A DNA stretch of 33,327 bases, from positions 1 to 33,327 of the forward strand of contig JAISZX010000092.1 in the NCBI GenBank assembly GCA_031284365.1, in the 5' to 3' direction. Positions 1 through 9,300 of the stretch are shown in pieces. The DNA comes from Holosporaceae bacterium. Lineage in GTDB: Bacteria > Pseudomonadota > Alphaproteobacteria > UBA3830. The notes beneath the pieces are model-generated. The model was given only the letters and a program-made list of their open reading frames with translations. It did not search any database and was not told the DNA's origin. The stretch's first letter is position 1, and every line of letters begins with the position of its first letter. The position numbers and the translations under genes are program-made.

Positions 1-2
1 AT

Positions 3-245
3 CTGCAAACTCCGCTTCGAAAAAACATGCCGAAAAACAGACCAAAAACTTTCATCAATCAGATTATGAATGTGCGCAGAAAAATCGAAACCGTCATCGG
101 ACAACTTACCGAACGTTTAAGCATTCAAAAAATCAGGGCAAAAGATATGTGGTATTTGCTCTCAAAAATCAGAAGAAAAATATGTGCTCACATTTTCGCC
201 GCCTTCATCGGAGAATCTACCTCTTTCGACAACATTATCTCATAA
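3..245 (+). pseudogene. C-terminal fragment of an IS982-like transposase (5' part outside the window)
   Basis: Frame 3 reads LQTPLRKNMPKNRPK...NVRRKIETVIGQLTERLSIQKIRAKDMWYLLSKIRRKICAHIFAAFI, matching the IS982-family C-terminal pattern (VRKRIETVFSQLTERFxIxKxRAxDLWHL). Open at the window edge. Confidence 0.65.
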
Positions 246-620
246 AAAAACTTGCACACTGCGTTAGATATACAATTACACACCAGCAGAGGAGGAAATA
301 TTTTTGTGCGGTCATTATCCTCACACCAAATCCAGGATTGTTCAACGATAATGTGCCGCGATAATGTGCCGCAATCACAATGATATTTTTTCTAACGAGG
401 CCTAAAATCCTTTTGGTAGCAAAAAAATGATGAATGCTGTTTTTTTTTAAAGTAGTAAAAAATTAATTTTTATATGAGATGGTAAATACAAAGGTGGATG
501 CGTACCTTTTGCAGGTAATATGGGCCTTGGTGTTTTCTTGACATCAATATCGCCTAAATTTTCTGTAGAAGTTTTAGTCTCTATCTTTGGTTTGTTATAG
601 CTTTAAACAATAGGGGAAAA

Positions 621-2696
621 ATGAAAAAACTATTTTCGTTATCGCTGGCATTGCTGTTGTTTTTGTCATACTCTGGAACTGAGGCAACTGAAGTAGCGCT
701 GGACTCAACAGTAGATGTTAGAATTCATGATACAGCTTCGATCCAATATCTACCTCTAGTCACAATTGCTGCAAACATTTCAGAGTATTTAGTCAATACG
801 TTTCATGTTAGCGGAGAGACAGCTGAATCAGTCATTAAAAATGCATGCAAAAAATTTGGGGTCACTAATGATAAAGACTTGCAAAACAAAATGCAAGAAT
901 ATAGCACCTTCGTCGAAGAAGATGTCACGAAATGTGTTGGCTACATAAATTATGGTAATGGTATTGCTACATCTACCGTGGTAAATTTCCTTGGTATTCC
1001 CTATGATTTGAGAGGAAGAGTTGTTGTTTCCAGGAAATGCACTGCCAATCCAGAATCTTTTCCAGAATCTTTTATTATTAATGGACAAAAAATCAATATA
1101 GTTAGGCATTATGATTATCAAAACTCAGACATCGGTATTTTCATATTAGAAACTCCTATTTCAGGTGGAGTTGGAGCAAACATTGGCGCTTCTGCCGAAA
1201 GCTGCGAGCTTTCTTCAATAGGTTTTGGTGGTATTCCTGTAGTTGATGGTGTTGATGTGGTTGATGAAAGAATACAAACTTTATTTGGACTACGAACGAA
1301 AAAACTTCTACCAATATCGTCTAGAGAAGCGCTTGTGAATCTTGGAGTTGGCGATGACGGTGCTCCGGTTATAGCTAACAACTCTTTGGTTGTTGGTGTA
1401 CTTGGTCAAAATGGCAACATTTGCGCTTTTGACGATAATTTCAATGCATGGGCCAAAGATATTCTTTGCTACGTCGACAGCAGCAGATTGCTGGAGGAAG
1501 CCATCGATAACGAAAGTGATTCTGCTGGACAGCGTCTAAGAGAAATCGTTGGTAATATGACTGTGGATAAAAAAGTTATCGAATGGCAAGATGACGAAAA
1601 TAACAAAGTAGAGATGGAATTTTTTGTCTATAGTCCCAAGTACAGTACTTCTGGCAAGATGCCATGTTTCGTATTTTTGCACGGAGGCAATACTTATGCC
1701 AATTTTAAAATAGAAGATTCTAGCACAAGCATCGCAAAATATTATAAAAAAGATCTGTATAGTAGTATTACAGCTACATTGTTGCCAATGATAGGAGCGA
1801 TCGTCTCCAGAAGCTATGCCGTTGCCACAATTACGTTCAAGCCAGAGTCCAATGGAAAACGCATAGTGGATCAGATAAAAGACCAAGTAGGAGTATTGAA
1901 AAGTATAGGTTATATTGATGGAGAAAAACTGTTTCTTGTTGGGCATAGCTTCGGCGGATACATGATGTCACAATTTATAGCAAATCATGCAAATTGGTTA
2001 AATGAAAATGTAAATGCTGTTGGCATATACGCTCCAGTTATCACTGAAATGTACGCTGGTGGATCTTGGTGGCATGGTTGCTTCGATGAAGGCTTTTTAC
2101 GAGCAACCACCAATGATAGAACTTTGAGTTCATTCCCATATGGAGAGAAATTTTGCTCATGTATGCGAGCTATGCATCCATTTTCAGATCTTTCGTTTAT
2201 TACTCAAGAAGTGGGATTAGATTTTACATTTGAAAAAATAAAGCCGCTAGATGAACTTAGTAAAAAAGTATATCTCTTTCATGGAAATGGTGACCCTAAT
2301 ACAACTCCAAGACAAACCAAAGCACTAGTAAGAGCATTTAATGAAATAGAATTTGACAACTACGTATTATATACATATGAAAATTCTCTCCATTGGGTAC
2401 ATCGTCTAAAAACATCGCAAATTGGATGTTATGGAATGCCTTTATTTTTAACAAACATAAACGAAGATCAAAAACAAAAACTTTGTGCTGAGACCATGAA
2501 TTCCAGGTGTAATAGCTTTGTCAAATTTATTAATGATGTTTGCTCTGTGCTGGAAGGAAAACCTAAAGCCTCACAAGATATCGGTACCCTGGATTCGCCC
2601 AACACTAAAGTACGAGAAATTGTCGCATGTAAAGAAAGAGAGGAAGAAGATACGTTTTCTAGGAACGCCTTATGTTCTTCTAATCTTAGACATTAG
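621..2696 (+). CDS. Secreted protein: trypsin-like (apparently degenerate) domain fused to an alpha/beta-hydrolase (prolyl-oligopeptidase-like) domain
   Basis: 691 aa; signal peptide MKKLFSLSLALLLFLSYSG; protease-like GVGDDGAPVIANNSLVVGVLG (compare GDSGGP); hydrolase motifs FLHGG, GHSFGGYM, FHGNGDPNTT, SLHWVH. Confidence 0.6.
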   Translation: MKKLFSLSLALLLFLSYSGTEATEVALDSTVDVRIHDTASIQYLPLVTIAANISEYLVNTFHVSGETAESVIKNACKKFGVTNDKDLQNKMQEYSTFVEEDVTKCVGYINYGNGIATSTVVNFLGIPYDLRGRVVVSRKCTANPESFPESFIINGQKINIVRHYDYQNSDIGIFILETPISGGVGANIGASAESCELSSIGFGGIPVVDGVDVVDERIQTLFGLRTKKLLPISSREALVNLGVGDDGAPVIANNSLVVGVLGQNGNICAFDDNFNAWAKDILCYVDSSRLLEEAIDNESDSAGQRLREIVGNMTVDKKVIEWQDDENNKVEMEFFVYSPKYSTSGKMPCFVFLHGGNTYANFKIEDSSTSIAKYYKKDLYSSITATLLPMIGAIVSRSYAVATITFKPESNGKRIVDQIKDQVGVLKSIGYIDGEKLFLVGHSFGGYMMSQFIANHANWLNENVNAVGIYAPVITEMYAGGSWWHGCFDEGFLRATTNDRTLSSFPYGEKFCSCMRAMHPFSDLSFITQEVGLDFTFEKIKPLDELSKKVYLFHGNGDPNTTPRQTKALVRAFNEIEFDNYVLYTYENSLHWVHRLKTSQIGCYGMPLFLTNINEDQKQKLCAETMNSRCNSFVKFINDVCSVLEGKPKASQDIGTLDSPNTKVREIVACKEREEEDTFSRNALCSSNLRH

Positions 2697-3030
2697 TTTT
2701 TAATTTAATTGTTTATAGAAGCTGTATAACTCTTAAAGTTTTAACAAGAAAGGGATATACAGCATGATTAAGTATAAAATTCCAGGTTCATAAAAATTTA
2801 TCTAGAGCGTGCGCTTCGGAATCTTTCTCGGAATCCATTGAAATATAAGCGCTAATAGTTTGTTCTACATTCAAAAATGCATTAAAAACTATTCCTAATG
2901 AACAAGGTTGCAACTCTGACGCACATTGATGCGTTCCATTTAACACTTTTTACCGAAAATTTATCAATTGTATTATGTGCTGTACACAAGCTAGACTTTT
3001 GATAGCATAAAAACATTTTTTTCTGGAGAA

Positions 3031-3594
3031 CTAACTATTTTTATTTTCCTTATCTTCGTAATCAATGTGAAAATTTTCTTTTTTTAATGTAATTTTTACT
3101 TTTTTGTAACTTGGAGGAATTTTTGCTCTGTACTCGCCGGATCCTGAATATTTAGCAAAGACATATGCCACTATTGGCAGCATGTGATTATTTGGATATT
3201 CAACTTTTACCCATGGAATGATTCGTTCTTTTGCAACTAATTCCCATTCAAAAATCTTTAACTTATCCGGATGATCTTTTATCAATTGATCTACTCTTCT
3301 AAAATATTGGTAAGCCGACATTTTTTTTAGCTCTCCATCAACTTCTTCGTCGTAGACTATTATTATGTGTAATTTTACAGCTCCATTATTATTCATATTT
3401 TCTTCAATTACCAGCATTACTTCTTTCATAGCAACGCCACCTTTTGGAGCAAACAACTCTTTGAGTCCAAAATCGTCGCCTTTCAGTGTTTTTAGCGACG
3501 ACGCGGCCGACATTGCCATTACACCTCCGGCAACGACTGAGCCTGCTCCAGTTTCGAAATACAAAAAGCACAATAAAAAAAGAAGTTTTTTCAT
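3031..3594 (-). CDS. Secreted protein, possible T6SS TssJ-like component
   Basis: 187 aa; N-terminal hydrophobic signal; core LHIIIVYDEEVDGELKKMSAYQYFRRVDQLIKDHPDKLKIFEWELV resembles TssJ-type beta-sandwich proteins from memory; no search possible. Confidence 0.4.
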   Translation of the reverse strand: MKKLLFLLCFLYFETGAGSVVAGGVMAMSAASSLKTLKGDDFGLKELFAPKGGVAMKEVMLVIEENMNNNGAVKLHIIIVYDEEVDGELKKMSAYQYFRRVDQLIKDHPDKLKIFEWELVAKERIIPWVKVEYPNNHMLPIVAYVFAKYSGSGEYRAKIPPSYKKVKITLKKENFHIDYEDKENKNS

Positions 3595-3714
3595 CTTTCC
3601 ATTTCAATACATATACACACAAACACAAACATTATATCAGATAAATTATTAAAAAATACTTTACAATAAAAAATAAAATTAGCTTTTAAAAACAATAAAT
3701 TTTTTGAAAAATAC

Positions 3715-3743
3715 TTGACTTTGTTTGAAGTGTGCGGTATACT
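3715..3743 (+). promoter_or_regulatory. sigma70-type promoter for the 3769 CDS
   Basis: TTGACT (3715-3720), 17-bp spacer, TATACT (3738-3743), about 25 bp before the ATG. Confidence 0.7.
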
Positions 3744-3768
3744 ATATTGAGAATTAGGGAGATCAAAA

Positions 3769-5490
3769 ATGAGAAAGAGACTGAAATTATGTACTGTGTT
3801 TTCAAGCCTGGTAGCGGTATCGTGCATTTCTGATGGAGTTATTGAAACCGCAAATGCATTGGGAAGAGAACCTAACACAGCGGCTGTCGCCAAAAATAAT
3901 GCTAGTGTTTTGAAAAAAGTTGGTAGGCCAAGCTTGAAAAGAAAAGTTCCACCTATCGTAGTCGAATCTGCGCACGAAGAAGAGCATGCTGAAGGTGCGC
4001 AAGAAGACACGCATGCAACCGAATCTGCACATGAAAAAACTCATGATGCAACCGAATCTGCACACGAAGAAACTCATGATGAAGGTGAAAGTGAACACAG
4101 GGACGTACACGCAACAGAAGCTGAAACACCCTCCAACAATCAAAAAAATACTATAAAAACTGTTGAAGATTTTAAGGAAAAGCTAGAAGAATATTTTGAT
4201 GGAAAATTAACACAGGAAATCATAGGTTACATCTGTAAAACTGGTGATCTAAAAACTGCTGTAGCAAGATTTGAGAGTGTTATGGAGAACATAAGAGATG
4301 GTGAATTAGATGCTGTTGTTCCAACTTTCGCCGAGAAATATAAATTGAAAGAGAAAAAGGATGCAAGAGATACGTTTGCAAATCTGCAGTCCATAGTACT
4401 TAAAAAGACAGAAGTAATTGAAAAAACAGAGATACATGAGAAAACAAGTGTTGCTGATACCGCAGATGAATCTGCAGACAAGAATGTGGTTAATGATGAA
4501 GCTGCCAGCTTAAAGGTAGTGCGTAATCCTAAGACACTAGAAGATGTCAAAAATAACTTAATTATATACCATAGCGTTGTGCTACCAGAGCATAAGAAAG
4601 ATGCAAATGAACTTGTTGAACAGATAAAAGAAATAGAAAAAGCCTCACCAAATGCTGAAAAGTTAAAAAAAATAAGCTCTCTTGTGGATCGATGCAACTC
4701 GATTCCAGAGTTTAGCTGTTTCGAAAAGATACCAGAAAATGAAATAACTGCCGTAAAATTGAATGAATTGAAACAAAGATTATCTGAATGGTTCAAACTA
4801 TTAGAAGATACTAAAGATTCAGTAATTGTTGATACGGTAGAAGAAATAAAAGCATCATTACAACGTAAAATTGAACAGGTGGGGCATGATAAAAAAGATT
4901 TGCACTGGTTAATCGAGATCGTAGAAGAAAGGATAGAATCTGTTAGAAAAGAGTTTTTTGTTGATGGTCAAGAAGGAAAGTTTGATTCGCTACATACACA
5001 ATTCGAGACGACAGAGCGCAAATCTGACTCAAAACTCAGTTTTTGGGAAATCCTTGAGGTAATTAACGAGCTGAAATACATTCATGATAGTATGGTCGAT
5101 CTAAGGTTTGGAATTCAAATTATTGATCAAAGAGCATTACTTACATTTGGGACGAATGTACTGGTCGAATACGTTCATCGGTTAATTGATATTTTAGAAG
5201 AAATAAAGAACGACTTCCATCCAGATAACGAAAAAGAATTTATCAGTAGTACAGAGAAATGTATAAAGACCTTAAATTCACTAAAAACTGCTATTGAAAA
5301 AGCGAAGGACTCAAAGACACAGCAAATAAAAACAAATGCAATTGTTGCAGCGTTAAAAAAACTTCAGGAACAGTTTGAAAATCGTGTAAGCCCTGATGAG
5401 GACTACTCGGATCATTTGAAGAAATTAAAAGTTTTAATTGAAAATGGTGGAGAATTGGCTGCTATCCTAGCTTCTATTAATAAAAGGTAG
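3769..5490 (+). CDS. Secreted coiled-coil-like protein with His/Glu-rich 11-aa tandem repeats
   Basis: 573 aa; signal-like N-terminus; repeats (ATESAHEKTHD / ATESAHEETHD) near residues 68-115; charged helical remainder. Confidence 0.75.
   Translation: MRKRLKLCTVFSSLVAVSCISDGVIETANALGREPNTAAVAKNNASVLKKVGRPSLKRKVPPIVVESAHEEEHAEGAQEDTHATESAHEKTHDATESAHEETHDEGESEHRDVHATEAETPSNNQKNTIKTVEDFKEKLEEYFDGKLTQEIIGYICKTGDLKTAVARFESVMENIRDGELDAVVPTFAEKYKLKEKKDARDTFANLQSIVLKKTEVIEKTEIHEKTSVADTADESADKNVVNDEAASLKVVRNPKTLEDVKNNLIIYHSVVLPEHKKDANELVEQIKEIEKASPNAEKLKKISSLVDRCNSIPEFSCFEKIPENEITAVKLNELKQRLSEWFKLLEDTKDSVIVDTVEEIKASLQRKIEQVGHDKKDLHWLIEIVEERIESVRKEFFVDGQEGKFDSLHTQFETTERKSDSKLSFWEILEVINELKYIHDSMVDLRFGIQIIDQRALLTFGTNVLVEYVHRLIDILEEIKNDFHPDNEKEFISSTEKCIKTLNSLKTAIEKAKDSKTQQIKTNAIVAALKKLQEQFENRVSPDEDYSDHLKKLKVLIENGGELAAILASINKR
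3966..4098 (+). repeat. 33-bp coding tandem repeats, partly degenerate (GCAACCGAATCTGCACAYGAARAAACTCATGAT)
   Basis: Two near-identical 33-bp units at about 4015-4080, flanked by divergent units. Confidence 0.7.
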
Positions 5491-5542
5491 TAAAAGCGTT
5501 GTTGCGTACTTGTAAGTTCGTAGGATATGGGATCGGTTTGGT

Positions 5543-5572
5543 CTCCGATTGGGGGGATGTACTTAATCGGAG
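5543..5572 (+). terminator. Stem-loop, possible terminator after the 3769 CDS
   Basis: Perfect 8-bp inverted repeat CTCCGATT (5543-5550) / AATCGGAG (5565-5572), followed by CGTTTGTTCTT; weak T tract. Confidence 0.4.
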
Positions 5573-5732
5573 CGTTTGTTCTTATATACTGGTCTTGAAT
5601 TATCCACGAAAAAACATGGTTCTTCAATTTAGAGTCATATTATTAACCTTTTGTTTGTGTTTTTTGTATACAACAAGTACTATACGTGCGATCATGAGTA
5701 CTATGTGCTAATTGTAGAGTAGTGAATGGATT

Positions 5733-7055
5733 ATGAAAAGTGATATTTCTGGTTTTCCAGAATTTTTACCTAACGAGCAGATTGCCTTTAATAAGGTAGT
5801 CGACTCAATTAGAGGCCGTTTTGAATCCTATGGATTTGTTCCGATGGATACTGCTGCTGTCGAACGCGTTAGCACTCTGCTTGCGAAGGGGAATGATAAC
5901 GAGATTTATGGACTATATCGTCTTTGCGATGAAAACAGTAAGAAGGACCTAGGACTGCGGTTTGATCTTACGGTTCCGTTTGCCAGGTATGTCGTCTCGA
6001 ACTCGTCGCAGTTGACGTTTCCGCACAGAAGATATCAAATAGCGCCAGTTTGGAGGGGAGAGCGTCCGCAGTATGGGCGATATCGTCAGTTTTATCAGTG
6101 TGATATTGATATCGTCGGCGACGGTGAGTTGTCGCTGGAGTATGATGCTGAAGTTGTCGCTCTTATAACAGAAACATTAAGTTCTTTAAATCTACCGCCG
6201 TTTCAAACAAAAATAAACAACAGGAAAATTCTATCTGGGTTCATAAAAATCATCGCTCCAGAGGAGAAAGTTACGGATGTAATAAGATTGGTTGATAAAT
6301 CCGCCAAAATTTCCATGAAAGAATTTGATGATTCTCTAAAAGATTTGATAAATTCAAAAGAAAACATCTCAAAATTGAAAGCTTTTTTAGATGCGGAAAA
6401 GAAAGGTGAAAATCTAGAAGTATTACGATGGCTTGGTACGTTAAGCATAAATGATGAGTTTAGTGCTGGGGTTGAAGAGCTAACAGTGGTCATTCAAATT
6501 TTAAAGAAGCTTGGAATAGATGATAATTATGTGAAAGTTTCGACGAAATTAGCCAGGGGCTTAACCTACTACACTGGAACTGTCTTCGAAACAACTTTTA
6601 GTCATGATATGGAGGATGTGGGGAGTATTTCCGGTGGAGGAAGGTATGACAATCTCACGGAAATGCTGTCTGATAAATCTTTTCCTGGCGTTGGAGCAAC
6701 CATTGGAGTTTCGCGAATAGTCCCTAAGCTCATCGAAAAAGGACTACTACCGGTAGATAAAATGTCTCCGGCTTTAGTTTTAGTAACTGTTCAAAATCGT
6801 GAATTCATTGGAAGTTACATGAAAATCGCCAGTAAATTGAGAAAAATCGGAGTAAAAACTGAAGTTTATCTGCAAGATAAAAATCTAAAGGCGCAATTAA
6901 ATTATGCCAACAAAAAAGGGTATAATTTTGTAATTATTGCGAATGAGTTCGAATTGCTGGAGGGACAAGCTATTCTACGTAACTTCAAAACGAAGGAGCA
7001 GCATGTCATCCGCACTGAGTTTATTGGGAAAGAAGTGCTGGAATTACTGAAGTAA
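5733..7055 (+). CDS. hisS: Histidyl-tRNA synthetase
   Basis: SGFPEFLP N-terminus, RFDLTVPFARYV, RYQIAPVWRGERPQYGRYRQFYQCD, GGGRYDNL. Confidence 0.93.
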   Translation: MKSDISGFPEFLPNEQIAFNKVVDSIRGRFESYGFVPMDTAAVERVSTLLAKGNDNEIYGLYRLCDENSKKDLGLRFDLTVPFARYVVSNSSQLTFPHRRYQIAPVWRGERPQYGRYRQFYQCDIDIVGDGELSLEYDAEVVALITETLSSLNLPPFQTKINNRKILSGFIKIIAPEEKVTDVIRLVDKSAKISMKEFDDSLKDLINSKENISKLKAFLDAEKKGENLEVLRWLGTLSINDEFSAGVEELTVVIQILKKLGIDDNYVKVSTKLARGLTYYTGTVFETTFSHDMEDVGSISGGGRYDNLTEMLSDKSFPGVGATIGVSRIVPKLIEKGLLPVDKMSPALVLVTVQNREFIGSYMKIASKLRKIGVKTEVYLQDKNLKAQLNYANKKGYNFVIIANEFELLEGQAILRNFKTKEQHVIRTEFIGKEVLELLK

Positions 7056-7270
7056 ATGCGAGACGCGTTTTACTATCTTGAGTACTCATAATGTCTAAAA
7101 AAATTCAAAACTAATTATTACTACAAAACATTAACCTTATCTTTATATTTTTTGTGTATCTTTATGTAATAATAGCTAATTAGCGAGATGTATACATTGA
7201 ATTTACGGTTATTTTCATGTACTATACGCTAGTTTTGGAATTTTGAATTATTTGAATTAGGAGATATTTT

Positions 7271-8725
7271 ATGGCAAATGTAAAAAAGGAAGAATCTCAA
7301 GACTTTACAGGATGGAAAGCCGTACTTTGGCCTATCTATTCGCATGAATTAAAGAAATTTCTTCCAATGGCTTTTATGATGATGTGTATATTGTTCAATT
7401 ACAGTGTGTTAAGAGGAACAAAAGACTCTCTTGTGGTTACATACATGGGAGCTGAGGCTATTCCTACACTGAAATTGTGGTTTGTGTTGCCATCTGCTGT
7501 GTTGTTTATGTTGGTTTATTCAAAGCTTTCTAACAATTTTTCTAAGGATACTGTGTTTTACATGGTTGTATCGTTTTTTATGGCGTATTTTGCTTTGTTT
7601 GCAGCAGTTTTGTATCCTTGCAATTCAATATTATCCTTTGATTTTTCTGATGTTGAATCGAAATTTTTGAGAAATTTGTTGATTCCAGTTGGTGGATGGG
7701 TTTTTTCATCATTTTACGTAATGTCAGAGCTTTGGGGGAGCGCGATGGTTAGCCTTATGTTCTGGCGCTTTGCAAATGATGTTACTTCATTGAAACAATC
7801 CAAAAGATTTTACTCAATGTTCGGATTTATCGCTAATGGCGCGTTACTGTTTTCTGGAACTGTACTTAATACTGTAAAAAACATATATCTAATCAATGCG
7901 ATAGCGGTCATATTCTGCCTATTTGTTATAGTAATTTACTATTGGTTGAATAATCGTGTTCTCACTGATCCTCGTTTCTTCAATCCTGATGAAATTAAAA
8001 AACCAAAGAAAAAAGCAAAATTGAGTCTTGGTGAAAGTTTGAAATATATTTTCAGTTCTAAGTATCTTGGGTTTATCGTGATGTTGGTTGTTTGTTACGG
8101 AGTTAGCATCAATTTGGTTGAGGTTATGTGGAAAGGGCAGGCGAAACTGCTGTATCCAACTGATGCTGAGTTCCGCGGTTTCATGGGGAATCTGCAGATT
8201 TGGACTGGAGGAGCAACGATTCTGTTCATGTTGATTGGTACTAATATTTTGAGACGGTGCTCATGGTTCTCTTCAGCCATTGTTACGCCTCTTATGACAT
8301 TTATCACCGGGATTATCTTTTTCCTATTCATTATTTTTAAAGAGGAGCTGACTCCACTTATTTCATCATCAGGGTTGACAGTCCTCGGGATTATTACTTC
8401 TGTAGGATTATTCCAGAATGTGCTTAGCAAAGGTGTAAAATACTCTTTGTTCGATGCCACAAAGGAAATGAGTTATATTCCTTTGGATGATGAGCTGAAG
8501 TCTAAGGGAAAGGCTGCTGTCGATGTTATAGGCGGAAGAGCTGGAAAATCAGGCGGTGCTCTAATTCAGTTTCTGTTATTGAATGTGATATTTGCTGGAT
8601 CGTCTCTGGTTCAGTTGGCTCCATTAATATCTGTGATTTTTGCTGCAATCTTATTAATTTGGTTTTATGCGGTGTATGGACTAAGTAAAGAGTTCAATAA
8701 ACTCTCTGCGGAACACAACGAATAG
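7271..8725 (+). CDS. tlc: ATP/ADP translocase (NTT/Tlc family)
   Basis: YSVLRGTKDSLVV, multiple TM segments, GKAAVDVIGGRAGKSGGALIQ, FDATKEMSYIPLDDELKSKGKAAVD. Confidence 0.95.
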   Translation: MANVKKEESQDFTGWKAVLWPIYSHELKKFLPMAFMMMCILFNYSVLRGTKDSLVVTYMGAEAIPTLKLWFVLPSAVLFMLVYSKLSNNFSKDTVFYMVVSFFMAYFALFAAVLYPCNSILSFDFSDVESKFLRNLLIPVGGWVFSSFYVMSELWGSAMVSLMFWRFANDVTSLKQSKRFYSMFGFIANGALLFSGTVLNTVKNIYLINAIAVIFCLFVIVIYYWLNNRVLTDPRFFNPDEIKKPKKKAKLSLGESLKYIFSSKYLGFIVMLVVCYGVSINLVEVMWKGQAKLLYPTDAEFRGFMGNLQIWTGGATILFMLIGTNILRRCSWFSSAIVTPLMTFITGIIFFLFIIFKEELTPLISSSGLTVLGIITSVGLFQNVLSKGVKYSLFDATKEMSYIPLDDELKSKGKAAVDVIGGRAGKSGGALIQFLLLNVIFAGSSLVQLAPLISVIFAAILLIWFYAVYGLSKEFNKLSAEHNE

Positions 8726-8739
8726 TCCGTTATTTTATT

Positions 8740-8790
8740 GTGATGCGGCTCTAAATTTGATATGCAAATTCATTTTTACTGACGCATCAC
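8740..8790 (+). terminator. Nested stem-loop downstream of tlc
   Basis: GTGATGCG (8740-8747) / CGCATCAC (8783-8790) followed by TTTGTTTT; inner AATTTG-ATATG-CAAATT. Confidence 0.55.
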
Positions 8791-8910
8791 TTTGTTTTAT
8801 GAAGTTTGTGATGTGGTGTGGCAGGGATGCGGCTATCGTACGTCTAATTTCTACATCAGTGATGTTCTAATACATCAGTTTTTATGATGATGTTCGCTTG
8901 TGCAGTGCAG

Positions 8911-9074
8911 TTAATGCATTGATTTTATTGCATTTAAAAAAAAACTTTAAAAAATATTGATTTTTCAATGGAATTGTTGTAGTGTACATGAAGATTGAGG
9001 AAATCAATTGAACGACGCTAGGCGCGTTGTTTTTGAAAAAAATATATCAATAAAAATAGAAGAAGAAAAATATG
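8911..9074 (+). promoter_or_regulatory. Leader cassette copy 1 (promoter, two hairpins, M-FNK start)
   Basis: TTAATGCATTGATTTTATTG; TTGATT (8957-8962) N17 TAGTGT (8980-8985); ATTGA..TCAAT (8994-9008); AACGaCGC-TAG-GCGCGTT (9011-9028); shared with copies at 19094-18927 and 28690-28852. Confidence 0.8.
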
Positions 9075-9224
9075 ATTTTCAATAAAAGTAAGGTTAAGTC
9101 TTTGGTGAATATTAATAGAGTATGTATAAGGTTGAAGGAATTTTTGAATAAACAGACTTCAACAGCTACAATACGGATAAGTCGGCCGTGCCCGAGACGC
9201 TCGCTGCCCAAGGCTTTTTCCTAG
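9072..9224 (+). CDS. Orphan 50-aa basic mini-ORF following leader cassette copy 1; possible truncated gene
   Basis: ATG at the same position as in the other cassette copies; MIFNKSKVKSLVNINRVCIRLKEFLNKQTSTATIRISRPCPRRSLPKAFS*; below the ORF-track length cutoff. Confidence 0.45.
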   Translation: MIFNKSKVKSLVNINRVCIRLKEFLNKQTSTATIRISRPCPRRSLPKAFS

Positions 9225-9300
9225 AGACATGTGTATATCGCCATTCGCTTGTTAAAGCAAAAAATTAATGTTTGAGAGATCCTCTAGGAAAAATCCTTGG
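9208..9300. repeat. Long inverted repeat (MITE-like or palindromic element)
   Basis: Arms CCAAGGCTTTTTCCTAGAG (9208-9226) and CTCTAGGAAAAATCCTTGG (9282-9300), one mismatch, 55-bp spacer. Confidence 0.75.

Noticed and set aside
149-364. 71-aa + strand ORF overlapping the transposase fragment
   Set aside because: Out of frame with the recognisable transposase text; composition looks random.
828-1946. Antisense ORFs (97, 87, 136 aa) opposite the 691-aa hydrolase
   Set aside because: Shadow ORFs opposite a well-supported coding region; no motifs.
3966-4098. Repeat array considered as CRISPR
   Set aside because: In-frame coding repeats without unique spacers.
3802-4796. Antisense ORFs (113 and 189 aa) opposite the His/Glu-repeat gene
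   Set aside because: Repeated CRF/GCM text is just the reverse reading of the His/Glu repeats.
5599-5607. TTATCCACG, a near DnaA box
   Set aside because: Single imperfect match without clustering; not enough to propose an origin even with dnaA in the window.
5499-5711. 70-aa ORF between the 3769 CDS and hisS
   Set aside because: TTG start, overlaps the 5543-5572 stem-loop and the probable hisS promoter region; no recognisable family.
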